Part shown: positions 17,912 to 27,726 of the stretch, piece by piece
Position numbering within the stretch: the first letter of the stretch is position 1
How the letters are laid out: every line of letters starts with the position of its first letter
Source of the DNA: Candidatus Tisiphia endosymbiont of Sialis lutaria
GTDB taxonomy: Bacteria; Pseudomonadota; Alphaproteobacteria; Rickettsiales; Rickettsiaceae
Direction of reading: 5' to 3'
DNA length: 64,000 nucleotides
Assembly (NCBI RefSeq): GCF_964026535.1
Contig: NZ_OZ032153.1
Coordinates: 744,001 to 808,000, forward strand
The notes under the pieces: generated by a model
Databases searched by the model: none
Told to the model about the DNA's origin: nothing
The model's input: the letters and a program-made list of their open reading frames with translations, nothing else
Made by a program: the position numbers and the translations under genes

Positions 17912-18153
17912 CTAGTACTACAGTTGTAGATTGAATGTGAGTGTTCACGGAAAAAAGGTTAAAGTATAAGATGTCATTGCGAGGAGGTTGCCAGACCGAC
18001 GAAGCAATCCAGAAAAGTGATTAGAAATGGATTGCTTCGTTGACCTTACGGTCTCCTCGCAATGACGCTTGGTGATCAGGTTTTTTTATTCATCACAAAA
18101 AAATAGCAAAAAAATCGTGAACACTCACATTCAATCTACAACTGTAGTACTAG
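17912..18153. mobile_element. MITE with CTAGTACTACAG ends, copy 2 (242 bp)
   Basis: The same as 16566-16808 with better preserved ends: CTAGTACTACAGTTGTAG on the left and its exact inverse CTACAACTGTAGTACTAG on the right. The 1.35-kb spacing of two near-identical copies around lpxC makes recombination between them possible. Confidence 0.88.
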
Positions 18154-18181
18154 ATAATCAAGGTTCTTGCAGAGCTTTAAA

Positions 18182-18318
18182 TATAGTCAATTCAGGAGAA
18201 TTTGGGGGCTAGGAGCGATGGAGCGACGCCTATAAATAATAGGCAAGCATTGAGCGACGACGTCCCCAACTTCTCATCAATTGACTATACTACCCAGTCC
18301 TCCTGAATTGGCTATATA
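18182..18318. repeat. Family A palindrome (108 bp) plus adjacent half copy
   Basis: A complete copy at 18182-18289 (TATAGTCAATTCAGGAG, CGACGCCTATAA, ATAGGC, CGACGACGTCCCC, CAATTGACTATA) is followed at once by a half copy reading CTCCTGAATTGGCTATA. Together with the MITE this explains the gap between lpxC and the large secreted protein gene. Confidence 0.85.
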
Positions 18319-18331
18319 CTCTCAAAATTTG

Positions 18332-21300
18332 CTATTGTAATTTTTTTAATTGGTATTTAATAGTAAGATTCAAAACCCCTCCACCAACAACTCCAACATA
18401 AATCTTAATATTATTCTTACCATTCCGTAAATGTGGCATCAGATCAAGTTGCGGCAACTTAGTAGATTTATATATATCAGGAGCTTCCGCAAAATCTTCT
18501 TTTTTACCAGTTTTAGAAATGTAAACAACACATTTGTCAGCTTGATAATCTCTACATTCTATATCCTTAAACTCATGATTAGGGGGACCAGTATAAATAA
18601 TTTTATCATTGACTTTAATCATTAAGTAATCATCATAATACGAATCAGCCCCACCTATTGTGAAAGAGGTTAGCATATTAGTATTGGGAACATCAATCTC
18701 ATAATTTGCCCAATTTAATGTATTTATTAGATAGGCTGTAGAATTGTATGAACCACCAAGTACCAAAGTGCCAATTTTAGTTGAAGTATCATAGCTATTT
18801 TTTACAGGAAAATTACTTTTAAAGTCATTTGTATATTTGAAACTAAGACCATTATTCTCTTTACAACCAACTCCCTCCGATAAGGCTTCAAAACCAACGC
18901 TTTTAGTAGCTATATTTAATAGGCAATAACGCTGCAGTGGTTTATTCGGATCAATTAATACCCAACCATCCTTGCAAGTACCTTGTGCCAAGTGACCTAT
19001 TTCTGTATCTGGATCACTTATGTTATTAGACCTCCATGTTGCATTACCACTAATATCAGTCGGGGTAGAAATTGCTTTGCATTTAGGGGCATCAATTGCG
19101 ATGCAAAGACCCAATTCCTGGGATGTTTTATCTCGGATTGCAGTAGTCTTCTGATCGTATATAGGATAGTCCTTTTCCTTAGAGGCAAAATTGTAATGTT
19201 GTCCGGTATTTATCGGATATCCTTGTGATGAGGGTGGATAAACTCTATTATCAGTATCTACAGAGACTTTACATACTTCGACACCTTGTTTACGATTATT
19301 TACATAACAATGCACTCTATCACATTGATAAATTGTAATACCCTCCACAGTCTCTTTAGAGTTACAATTAGTAATATTTTTACATAGAGGAAGAAAGTTT
19401 TGATATTGGGTGCTTTTTTCCTTGAATTTTAAGCAATCAATGGTATCTGATTCAAGTAGTTTTGCTAGCACGCAATTAGTATTATTTACTCCAGGAATAC
19501 ATTTTTCTATATCTTTTAATTGTAAACAACCATGCGTTGCTCCTTGCAGATATTTACCATTTATATATTCAAGACCTTTCAAATATACCGCATCTGTAAT
19601 AAGTTTTCCTTCAGTATCGTAAGGAGCCTTGTCGTTTTTGTATTCACCATATATTGTTAAAGGATTCATAGATTTTTTTCCAGAAAACGGCATAGCAGTA
19701 TATGTAACTGGTGGGGTATTAGAAATATATGCCATGAAGGAAGTAAAATTATATCCTGCTAAATTTATTATTTCTTCTGTCTTTTGTTTCTCAGTTGAAT
19801 ATATCGACAATGGAGTAACAACAGTGCTAGTTAAATCAACCACTTTCCCTTCTTTGTCTAACACTTGGATTGACGCAACAAATTGAGGGGTATAATAGCT
19901 ATTATTAGGGCAAATCACCTCAGGAATTACCCCACATTTTTGGGTTAAGATTTGGTAGCCATCTGTTACTCTTTTTTCACAGCCAATTAGCTGATCTCCT
20001 TCTATTACACAAATAGATTTTGGGTCACGACGAAAACTAGGTTCTAAATCAGTATCTAAAAAAGTATTTCTAACAATTGACACAGCAAAAGACCGCTTCT
20101 TGTCATTATTATCGTTGAGATCAAAGAGTTTTTGTAGTTTTAATAAATTGTTATCATCCTGATTTTGTAGCTTAGGAAATTCAATATTAGCATCGATAAA
20201 CTCACCAATATTGATCCCCCATATTTCTTGACAAGTAGTTTTATCTTTATCCTCTGCCTTCGTGCTGTTACAATCAGGTAAATCATCAACATAGTAACTA
20301 CTTGGTGTAGAGTGATTGCCTATTTTTTGTGCGTAAACTATTCTAAAGCCATCTTCACAACCATTTTCAGTAATGCTACATTTAAAGTCAATTTTTGTGT
20401 TAACGCAAGGTGTTGTATCACCAACTGAACATTTTTTTATTGCATCACGTTGAGCGGTAGCAATATGCATCCTTTTGGCTGAAGAAAATTCACCAAGATT
20501 GTTTATTACTACACATTTATCGGTTTTTGTAAGATTTCCTTCCTTTTTACAAAGAGGTACCATATTGTCTAAACTAATACGCACGACATTATGAATAAGA
20601 TTATTCCTTAATTTAGATACTACACATGGGGCATCTGAAGATTGAACAAATAAACCGTTTTCATTCTTCTTACTGCATACAGATTGGGTAGTGGGGGTAA
20701 TAACTAATGGGGCTAATTTAGGGCAATATGGTGGCGGGAAAGGACCAAATGGTAATTCAACACAACCAAATTGGTAGTTATCAACAGTGTTATTTAGTTT
20801 GCCCAATGCTTCTACTATAGTTCCTGCCGCTGTATATATCCATCCTTGCTCAAGAATATATCCTATCCATTTAACCATTTCTTTTATAACATCAAGACCA
20901 GGGGTATTTTCAGCACCCATTATATCTAATAACTTACCTAATAGTGCTGACATAGTTAGATTAGACTTAATGTCTATTAAAAATTTTAGAACTTTTGCCA
21001 GAGGGTGTAACTCATCTGTTTTATGAAGAGGTTGTCTTACTGGGTTCCAGTCCAGCGGATCTAAGTGAACTCCGGTAGCTGAAACCAGATTTACTAAACC
21101 AGGATCACTATATGCACATAACTTTGGTCTATCAAATTTAAGTGGTTTTCCATCATCTCCCATAAATAATTCGTCATCTTCTGTAAAACCAACATCATTC
21201 AAGTGTTTTCCACGAGTATAACCAGGATCTGCTGGCGTTCCTTTTTTGTTAAGATGAGTTGGTGCTACTTCCGGAACGGCAATTCTAGCACAAATTCTGA

Positions 21301-21724
21301 GTAAAGGTAAGGCATAAGCCCCAGGCCATACTACACATTCACCATCCCAATTTAAAGTAGTGGATTGATTCCAGCAGGCAAATGCATTACAACTTTGAGT
21401 TCTTATACGAATCTTTGGGGCAAAATAAGAGCTTTCTTTTGTACGTTCTGCACAATGCTGTAGATAAAATCCAATCCAATTCTCAGGAGGATCAAATTGA
21501 ACCAAGCAATTATCTACATCACGTCCATCCCGTCTATTCCATGGTGGACATAGAGGGTTTGGCTTTATTGTTCTTTTGATTGTTTTATTCCATATTTCAT
21601 CTATCGTAGTGTAGCCACAATTGCAAGGATTCTTTAGACATTCCCCAACTGCTTCCCAAGATGCACAACTATTGCTTGAGTAAATCAACAAGAAAAATAC
21701 TAGATAATATTTTTTTAGCACCAA
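18332..21724 (-). CDS. Large Cys-rich secreted protein next to VirB4 (unknown function)
   Basis: An 1130-residue protein with an N-terminal signal peptide (KKYYLVFFLLIYSSNSCAS). It has dozens of cysteines spread along its length, often in short pairs (CLKNPCNCGY, CNAFACW, CDRVHCYV), so an exported, disulfide-rich fold is likely. A moderately hydrophobic segment lies around residues 240-310. The last 150 residues look like a beta-sandwich ending in hydrophobic strands (NNIKIYVGVVGGGVLNLTI). It lies 13 bases after the VirB4-like ATPase gene, which suggests a surface or channel component of a type IV secretion system; its Cys-richness recalls TraN-like outer membrane proteins of F-type systems. 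That comparison is by character, not by alignment. Confidence 0.72.
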   Translation of the reverse strand: MVLKKYYLVFFLLIYSSNSCASWEAVGECLKNPCNCGYTTIDEIWNKTIKRTIKPNPLCPPWNRRDGRDVDNCLVQFDPPENWIGFYLQHCAERTKESSYFAPKIRIRTQSCNAFACWNQSTTLNWDGECVVWPGAYALPLLRICARIAVPEVAPTHLNKKGTPADPGYTRGKHLNDVGFTEDDELFMGDDGKPLKFDRPKLCAYSDPGLVNLVSATGVHLDPLDWNPVRQPLHKTDELHPLAKVLKFLIDIKSNLTMSALLGKLLDIMGAENTPGLDVIKEMVKWIGYILEQGWIYTAAGTIVEALGKLNNTVDNYQFGCVELPFGPFPPPYCPKLAPLVITPTTQSVCSKKNENGLFVQSSDAPCVVSKLRNNLIHNVVRISLDNMVPLCKKEGNLTKTDKCVVINNLGEFSSAKRMHIATAQRDAIKKCSVGDTTPCVNTKIDFKCSITENGCEDGFRIVYAQKIGNHSTPSSYYVDDLPDCNSTKAEDKDKTTCQEIWGINIGEFIDANIEFPKLQNQDDNNLLKLQKLFDLNDNNDKKRSFAVSIVRNTFLDTDLEPSFRRDPKSICVIEGDQLIGCEKRVTDGYQILTQKCGVIPEVICPNNSYYTPQFVASIQVLDKEGKVVDLTSTVVTPLSIYSTEKQKTEEIINLAGYNFTSFMAYISNTPPVTYTAMPFSGKKSMNPLTIYGEYKNDKAPYDTEGKLITDAVYLKGLEYINGKYLQGATHGCLQLKDIEKCIPGVNNTNCVLAKLLESDTIDCLKFKEKSTQYQNFLPLCKNITNCNSKETVEGITIYQCDRVHCYVNNRKQGVEVCKVSVDTDNRVYPPSSQGYPINTGQHYNFASKEKDYPIYDQKTTAIRDKTSQELGLCIAIDAPKCKAISTPTDISGNATWRSNNISDPDTEIGHLAQGTCKDGWVLIDPNKPLQRYCLLNIATKSVGFEALSEGVGCKENNGLSFKYTNDFKSNFPVKNSYDTSTKIGTLVLGGSYNSTAYLINTLNWANYEIDVPNTNMLTSFTIGGADSYYDDYLMIKVNDKIIYTGPPNHEFKDIECRDYQADKCVVYISKTGKKEDFAEAPDIYKSTKLPQLDLMPHLRNGKNNIKIYVGVVGGGVLNLTIKYQLKKLQ

Positions 21725-21737
21725 ATTCCTCTTTCAA

Positions 21738-24188
21738 CTAAATACGATTTAATGCCATATACAAAGGATTAATCCAATTATCAGGATGTCCTGGATATTG
21801 TTGTAATATTTTTTGATATATTTTTAATTCCTCAGCTCTACAGGATAAAATCTTGATAATACCAATTAAGCTTCCTATACTTAATTCCACAGCAATAGAT
21901 TGATCGTCTTGGTTTATTAAGAACATTCTAGAAGTAATTGTAAATTTCGATAATTTCTTTATTTCTGATTCATTTAACCCTAAAATTTGCTCTAAATATT
22001 GCAATTTTATTTCTGATGGTAAAATAATTTTAGTGTCTGTCAAGTCTAGCCAATTCTGTAACACCCTAGTTTTTATCGATTGCAAATAACTAAAATTAAA
22101 ATTACTAACCATGATCCCATTATTTTTCATTAATCTATCAGAAATCATTTCTGATATGTTATCAAAATTTTCTGGTCTATACAAGGAATCAAGACTATCT
22201 ATTACTAATATTTTTGGACTCTTCCCTGTAATAGTTAAATGATAATTAAAAGCATATATTAACCCTACACATAAACTATTATGCTTAGTTAAATTCATTG
22301 AGAATGCTTCTAAAAGTTTTCTATCTGTTGGATAAAAACGTTTAATAAAGGATTTTTCAGAAAAAGAATATAAATTAAATCCTATTATATTACCTTCGGA
22401 TAAAGGAAATTTATCACTATCAAATATACTATCATATAATCCGCCTTCTGCATAATCTGTTAATTTTAGTTTAATTAACTCTCCACCTTCTATTGAAAAA
22501 TCGATTATTTTTAAAATGGATGAAAAATTACGATCCTTATTATCTAAACTATGAATTTTATCGGCAAAGATTTCTAGAAAAGCTAATTCAATTTCGGTTA
22601 GAGGATAAAAAGAATGATTACAAATTATTTTAAGAAATTCAACAATAAAATTTCTTGATTCTAGAGTATCATCTAGTATAAATGGATTTATTAGATTTTT
22701 TTCCTTTTCAATCCACTGCCCTTCAATTGATTCAACAAAAATCTTTGAATCATTATTGTTGGAAAGATACAATATTGTTGGCTTATACTTAGTAGCTTCA
22801 GAAATCAAAAAATTTGTTAATACGGTCTTGCCAGTGTTAGCTGTACCAAAAATACAAACATTTCCTCTATTATTACTTTTAGCATGAAAATTCATAAAGT
22901 AAGGCGTTCCTTTTTCCGTTCTAAGCAAAGTTACCGCTTTACCCCATATGTTATTTTGGCTTCCAGTTGGAAAATTATGTAATGAAGCTAAGGCAGCTGT
23001 ATTTTCAATAATTGTTGGGGCTAACCTTCTAATATAGGAAAAGTTGCCTGGAAGTTGTGCCCAAAATGTCGATTCTAAGTTTATATCTTCTCGTACATGA
23101 ACAATTCCAATTTTAGCAAGTTCCCTAGATGCCTGGGCAATTGATTGATCCAATTTGTTCAAGTCCGATCCTATAATAGCAATGGAAATTTGTTGTTTAC
23201 AAAATTGGTTTGGAATTGAAGCATCAAGATTCATTATCTTATCTATTCCTGTAATCTCAGCAAGCTTAGCATCCTTACTAACTTGTAAAATATAGGCCTG
23301 TTCTTCAAATGCTTTAGATACTTCTTTTTTATCAACGAAATAAAATATTTCTGTTGCTATTAATTCTACAGGTAATTGTAGGAATCCATCAAGGGCATCC
23401 GATGATACTTCTTGATATTCCTTTATTGAAATAATGGATGCAAATTTTTTACCATGTTGACTTATTACTTCAATCTTATCATTACCAACTGCATATTGAT
23501 TAGAGGCTAAAGCATTAGATAAATTGGCAATCGGCACTAAACAATATTCCTCGTTAAGATGGACTATTCTGCGATATAAAAACATCAGATCAGAGTAAGA
23601 TTCCTCTCTTTCAAATCTTATTCCTAACTTTACTGCACCAAAACCTTGCAAATCCAAAAGTATTGTATCAACAGTACTATTTAGTATTTTAAAAACACTA
23701 TCTAAGTAGTTATTTTGGTAATTGATAAGTTTATCGAAAGACAAAGAAGTTATTAAAGAGTTTAAGTCTTTAACTTTAATGTTATCAGAATCATAAATTA
23801 TTGAAATATATAAAGTATTAACAAATTTATCATCCCAATAATTCTTTTGTTGCCATAGATTGTGAATATTAGCTGGTAACAATTTATTGTACGGAGTTGT
23901 GTCATCTAAATTTGTCTTACGCCGTACCGTATGTATCCAGAATGCAAAACTTTTATTATGAACATTTTTCTTGATAGCATTACGCACTACCTCCCGTAAA
24001 TTGAATAACTTATCACTAATATTTTCTGCATTAATACCATTTATTTGGATAGTTTGAAGCAATTCCCCATTCTTAGTTAACAAAGTATTTTCATTATAAT
24101 GACAAGCAATTGGAATGAAATTCTCTGCAGAATTATTATACAAATCCTTATCAATTTTCCTCGAATTGCTAGTTATTTTGAACACCAA
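21738..24188 (-). CDS. VirB4-family type IV secretion ATPase (divergent copy)
   Basis: An 816-residue protein with the plan of VirB4: an N-terminal CagE/VirB4 domain (residues about 30-400) and a C-terminal P-loop ATPase. The Walker A motif GTANTGKT (about residue 446) is intact. The Walker B strand reads KILVIDSLDSL (about residue 660), so the usual acidic pair after the hydrophobic strand is D-S and not D-E. Rickettsia carry two virB4 genes, one of which is divergent and lies near serS, which matches this locus. The product should power or assemble a type IV secretion channel at the inner membrane. The Cys-rich protein gene follows on the same strand. Confidence 0.86.
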   Translation of the reverse strand: MVFKITSNSRKIDKDLYNNSAENFIPIACHYNENTLLTKNGELLQTIQINGINAENISDKLFNLREVVRNAIKKNVHNKSFAFWIHTVRRKTNLDDTTPYNKLLPANIHNLWQQKNYWDDKFVNTLYISIIYDSDNIKVKDLNSLITSLSFDKLINYQNNYLDSVFKILNSTVDTILLDLQGFGAVKLGIRFEREESYSDLMFLYRRIVHLNEEYCLVPIANLSNALASNQYAVGNDKIEVISQHGKKFASIISIKEYQEVSSDALDGFLQLPVELIATEIFYFVDKKEVSKAFEEQAYILQVSKDAKLAEITGIDKIMNLDASIPNQFCKQQISIAIIGSDLNKLDQSIAQASRELAKIGIVHVREDINLESTFWAQLPGNFSYIRRLAPTIIENTAALASLHNFPTGSQNNIWGKAVTLLRTEKGTPYFMNFHAKSNNRGNVCIFGTANTGKTVLTNFLISEATKYKPTILYLSNNNDSKIFVESIEGQWIEKEKNLINPFILDDTLESRNFIVEFLKIICNHSFYPLTEIELAFLEIFADKIHSLDNKDRNFSSILKIIDFSIEGGELIKLKLTDYAEGGLYDSIFDSDKFPLSEGNIIGFNLYSFSEKSFIKRFYPTDRKLLEAFSMNLTKHNSLCVGLIYAFNYHLTITGKSPKILVIDSLDSLYRPENFDNISEMISDRLMKNNGIMVSNFNFSYLQSIKTRVLQNWLDLTDTKIILPSEIKLQYLEQILGLNESEIKKLSKFTITSRMFLINQDDQSIAVELSIGSLIGIIKILSCRAEELKIYQKILQQYPGHPDNWINPLYMALNRI

Positions 24189-24240
24189 TGATACCTATTA
24201 AATAAACATATATTACTTATATTCTTTTGTTTTTAACATA

Positions 24241-24418
24241 ACTTACCTTACGCATAAACCCTATGACAATTTAAAAGTTTCGGAACGTCATTGCGAGACC
24301 ACGTAGTGGACGAAGCAATCCACATTCATTAGATTGCTTCGTCGCTACTAAAGTAGCTTCCCGTAATGACGCCAAGCTATTTTCTATATGACTTTCAAAT
24401 GTCATGCGTAAGGTGAGT
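24241..24418. mobile_element. Palindromic MITE-like repeat with ACTCACCTTACGCAT-type ends, copy 1
   Basis: The ends are ACTTACCTTACGCATAAAC and, inversely, ATGCGTAAGGTGAGT; inside is the GTCATTGCGAG core with a stem ACCACGTAGTGG on one side and CTACTAAAGTAG on the other. The outer arms match 28303-28502. It fills the gap between serS and virB4. Confidence 0.82.
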
Positions 24419-24444
24419 AACATAACTATCTTAATCTCTCATAC

Positions 24445-25731
24445 TTAACATTTAGTAGCATGAATTCGCTCTAACCCACCCATATAACTCACTAAAACAT
24501 CTGGAACCGTTATTGAGCCATCTGCATTCTGGTAATTTTCTAGAATTGCAATTATTGTTCTACCAATTGGTAAACCAGAACCATTTAACGTATGAGCAAA
24601 AGTAGTGTCGTTGCTACCAAATTCTTTATATCTAGCTTTCATCCTTCTAGCTTGGAAATCTCCACAATTAGAACAGCTTGAAATTTCACGATATAAATTC
24701 TGACCTGGCAACCATACTTCCAAATCATAGGTTTTCTGAGCAGTAAACCCCATATCCCCAGTACAAAGCAACATAACTCTATATGGTAAATCAAGTTTTT
24801 TTAGAATAGTCTCAGCAGCATTAGTGATATACTCATGTTCACATTTAGACTCTTCTACAGTAGTTATTGTGACCAATTCAACTTTACCAAATTGATGCAT
24901 ACGTATCATACCTCTAGTATCCTTACCACTACTCCCAGATTCTGATCTGTAACAGGGGGTATAAGCAACATAACGTATAGGTAATTCTTCTCTAGCTATT
25001 ATAGTATCAGATACCATATTAACAAGAGGTACTTCGCCTGTTGGAATTAGCCTGTAATTATTCACCGTTTCAAACGAATCTTCTGCAAATTTTGGCAATT
25101 GACCACTATTATACATAGCAATTGGTCGTACTAAAGATGGAGGAGATAATTCAATAAAACCAAATTCCTCAGTATGAGTATCAATCATAAAATTAATCAA
25201 TGCTCGCTCTAGCTTTGCTAAATCTCCTTTGAGAGTGACAAATCTACTACCAGACATTTTCGCAGTACGTACAAAATCCATCATCCCTAAACTCTCACCA
25301 AGCTCAAAATGCTGCTTAGCTATTACTGGGGATGCTTTGGTGGTAATATCTCCAACTGTTCTAATCAGTTTATTCATACTTCCATCAGTACCGTATGGTA
25401 CGTCATCCTCAGGAAGATTTGGCAGTACTTCCAGCATATCGTTGAGCTGATGATTACTATTTAATTTTAGAGTCAGTTCTTCTAATTTTTCATTTATATG
25501 ATCCACATCACGCTTTAGTTCTTCAAATTCCTTACTAGTCTTGTTAGGCATATTACCTAAAGATTTAGATTTTTTCTTTCTTGCATGCTGGAATTGTTGA
25601 ATGAGATTAGTTAACTGACGCTTGTTTTCATCTAGTTTAGTAATTTTATCGGACATTGGGGCAATCCCTCTTTTGATAAGTAAATCATCAAATTCCTGTT
25701 TATTTTCCCTAATCCATTTTATATCTAACAT
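24445..25731 (-). CDS. serS: Seryl-tRNA synthetase
   Basis: A 428-residue class II synthetase of normal length that charges tRNA-Ser. Residues about 30-100 form the tRNA-binding coiled coil ([20 protein letters not shown] and onward). Motif 2 contains [20 protein letters not shown] and motif 3 is [27 protein letters not shown] and [18 protein letters not shown] are further family markers. The start ATG lies immediately after the tatC stop, so the two are one transcript, the gene order known in Rickettsia. Confidence 0.97.
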   Translation of the reverse strand: MLDIKWIRENKQEFDDLLIKRGIAPMSDKITKLDENKRQLTNLIQQFQHARKKKSKSLGNMPNKTSKEFEELKRDVDHINEKLEELTLKLNSNHQLNDMLEVLPNLPEDDVPYGTDGSMNKLIRTVGDITTKASPVIAKQHFELGESLGMMDFVRTAKMSGSRFVTLKGDLAKLERALINFMIDTHTEEFGFIELSPPSLVRPIAMYNSGQLPKFAEDSFETVNNYRLIPTGEVPLVNMVSDTIIAREELPIRYVAYTPCYRSESGSSGKDTRGMIRMHQFGKVELVTITTVEESKCEHEYITNAAETILKKLDLPYRVMLLCTGDMGFTAQKTYDLEVWLPGQNLYREISSCSNCGDFQARRMKARYKEFGSNDTTFAHTLNGSGLPIGRTIIAILENYQNADGSITVPDVLVSYMGGLERIHATKC

Positions 25732-26463
25732 CTAATTTCCTCGGTTTTCTACAAATTTACACATAATAACTGAAGTTTCATATAATAAAAGCATTGGTAT
25801 TGCAAGGGCAAATTGGCTAAGTACATCTGGTGGAGTCAAAATACCAGCAATAACAAAAATAATTATTATAGACCATCTTCTCTTGTTCACTAAGTCTTTT
25901 GCTGTTAATATTTTTAATAAATTTAATATTAGCATAATAATAGGCAATTGAAAGGCTATACCAAAAGCAATAATTAGCTGAATTACTAAATTTAAATATT
26001 CGCTAACTCTAGCTTCTAGAATTAGTGGAATAACGACATTATGATCTTCAAAGCTCAAAAAAAATTGCCATGCACGCGGCATAACAAAGTAAAAAACAAA
26101 GACACCCCCACACCAAAACAAAATAGGTGCCATAAAGAGGATAAAAGCCGCATATTTTTTCTCATGTGAATATAGTCCAGGTTTTATAAACAAAAAACAT
26201 TCTATGCTAATAATTGGTATAATCATGATAAAAGAAACAAAAGCCGCAAGTTTTATGTAAGTAAAGAATGCCTCAGTAAGACCAGTATAGATCACTCTTC
26301 TTATATTAGCATGACTTAATTCTGCAAGGGGTTCTAATAAAATATTATATATCTCACTGCTAAAATAATAACAAATAATAAAACCAATAATGAATGCAGC
26401 AAACACTCGTAAAAATCTAGCTTTTAGCTCTAAAAAATGTTCTTTAAAGGTATATGATTTCAT
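25732..26463 (-). CDS. tatC: Twin-arginine translocase subunit TatC
   Basis: A 243-residue inner-membrane protein with six hydrophobic segments, the receptor for twin-arginine signal peptides. It starts with the conserved HFLELKARFLRV region and carries the family stretch LTEAFFTYIKLA and the motif FAFGIAFQLPIIM-like segment (IAFGIAFQLPIIM) before the last two helices. The C-terminal half includes RRWSIIIIFVIAGILTPPDV. serS begins at the next base. TatA and TatB are not in the window. Confidence 0.95.
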   Translation of the reverse strand: MKSYTFKEHFLELKARFLRVFAAFIIGFIICYYFSSEIYNILLEPLAELSHANIRRVIYTGLTEAFFTYIKLAAFVSFIMIIPIISIECFLFIKPGLYSHEKKYAAFILFMAPILFWCGGVFVFYFVMPRAWQFFLSFEDHNVVIPLILEARVSEYLNLVIQLIIAFGIAFQLPIIMLILNLLKILTAKDLVNKRRWSIIIIFVIAGILTPPDVLSQFALAIPMLLLYETSVIMCKFVENRGN

Positions 26464-26501
26464 AAATTAATATATTGCTGTAAAAATTTCGCTATCGTAG
26501 G

Positions 26502-26768
26502 TATAGTCAATTGAGGAGAAATTGGTGACGTCATCGCTCAATGCTCACCTATTACTTATAGGCGTCAGTTTAAGAAAATAAAGTAGAAAAGTCGTAATTG
26601 CGAGCCACCGTAGGTGGCGTGGCAATCCATTTTTAATCACTTTTCTGGATTGCTTCGTCGACCTTACGGTCTCCTCGCAATGACGGTTTTTCAATTATTA
26701 TTTTCTTAAACTAACGCTTATGCGTCGCTCCATCGCTCCTACTATCCAATCCTCCTGTATTGACTATA
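26502..26768. repeat. Family A palindrome split by a nested core repeat
   Basis: The left half, TATAGTCAATTGAGGAG to TTACTTATAGGCGT, and the right half, GCGTCGCTCCATCGCTCC to TTGACTATA, together form one family A copy. A 150-bp element at 26566-26715 separates them. Confidence 0.85.
26566..26715. mobile_element. Core repeat with TTTAAGAAAATAA arms, nested in family A
   Basis: A palindrome with arms CAGTTTAAGAAAATAA and TTATTTTCTTAAACTAACG around a TAATTGCGAG...CTCGCAATGAC core. Flanks read CTTATAGGCGT on the left and CGCTTATGCGT on the right, a possible imperfect target duplication. The left arm is also seen at 40192 and 48110. Confidence 0.8.
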
Positions 26769-26782
26769 GCCTCCTGGGAGAC

Positions 26783-26829
26783 CACCTGCAATAACTAAAG
26801 TAACTCTATATTCGGCTCTTTTTGGTTGC
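26783..26829. repeat. IS-end-like repeat (copy 2)
   Basis: CCTGCAATAACTAAAGTAAC through TTCGGCTCTTTTTGGTTGC, the partner of 14831-14876. No transposase sequence accompanies it here. Confidence 0.65.
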
Positions 26830-26842
26830 AAAATATAATTAA

Positions 26843-27535
26843 TTAGTCATCTTTTTCTAATTCTTGCGACAATACTTCATCAAGTTCTTGCCTGAGTTCT
26901 TCAGGAAGTTTTTCTACTTTATCAGGATATTCATTAGGTTGTGACTTTTTTAAGACATTTGTAGTATCAATAATCTCTGATTTTATGGGTAATTTAATGG
27001 ATTCTAAACTATTTTGTGGTAGAGTTTTTATAAAATTCTTACTTAACTGATCTAGATAGGGAGTAGTCGTGGATTCTTTAAGCCATTCTGGATATTTATC
27101 AATAGTAGTATTTTGCATAACATCTTTTAGCGTTTTTGCTTGTAGATAACTGCCAGAAAAGAAAATTGTTAGGACTAGAAATAGGAATAAACAAATAATC
27201 ATACCTCTAAATACGCCAACGCCTAGACCCAGAGTTCTATCAACGACTCCGCCACTTATAAAGGCAATCATCAAAAGAAATTTATGGGTTAAGAAAGAGC
27301 ATACACTCCAAGATATAATATAGGAGATACTCCCAGAGCTAATTGCTAACGCAATATGGTTAATAAAATATCGACTAATGACCTCATTAATATATGAAGA
27401 TAAGTAATAGGCAAGAATAATTGAAAATATAAAGCCAAGTAAGCTAATAGTAACTTTTGCTAATCCCCTATAAGCTCCGAGCATTGAGGAAGCAGTAATA
27501 ATTGCCAGTATTGTTATATCAAACCAAGTAAACAT
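26843..27535 (-). CDS. CvpA family inner-membrane protein
   Basis: A 230-residue protein with four hydrophobic helices in the first 145 residues, beginning FTWFDITILAIITASSMLGA with the family RGL motif (GAYRGLAKVTISLLGFI), then VDRTLGLGVGVFRGMIIC, another CvpA marker. The C-terminal 85 residues are polar and acidic (EKLPEELRQELDEVL), probably cytosolic. CvpA is linked to colicin V export and envelope homeostasis in other bacteria; a molecular role is not established. It appears to be transcribed alone, next to repeat debris. Confidence 0.85.
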   Translation of the reverse strand: MFTWFDITILAIITASSMLGAYRGLAKVTISLLGFIFSIILAYYLSSYINEVISRYFINHIALAISSGSISYIISWSVCSFLTHKFLLMIAFISGGVVDRTLGLGVGVFRGMIICLFLFLVLTIFFSGSYLQAKTLKDVMQNTTIDKYPEWLKESTTTPYLDQLSKNFIKTLPQNSLESIKLPIKSEIIDTTNVLKKSQPNEYPDKVEKLPEELRQELDEVLSQELEKDD

Positions 27536-27726
27536 TAGACTTTTTAAAAAATTACTTTAGGTTTAGCACAGGTATAGAGTATATTTAATTAGACTTCCTA
27601 GATAAGTCAATCGAAAGTCTTTTAAAATTTTTATTGAATAGGTATAATTTAACACTATATGTATCTAAAAGCTAGTATATTAATATAATATATAGACTAA
27701 ATAAATTTAACAATACAATAAATATT

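Noticed and set aside
18983-20000. Several plus-strand open frames opposite the large Cys-rich protein gene
   Set aside because: They lack ribosome sites and family motifs, and lie antisense to a long gene with a clear signal peptide; they are shadows.
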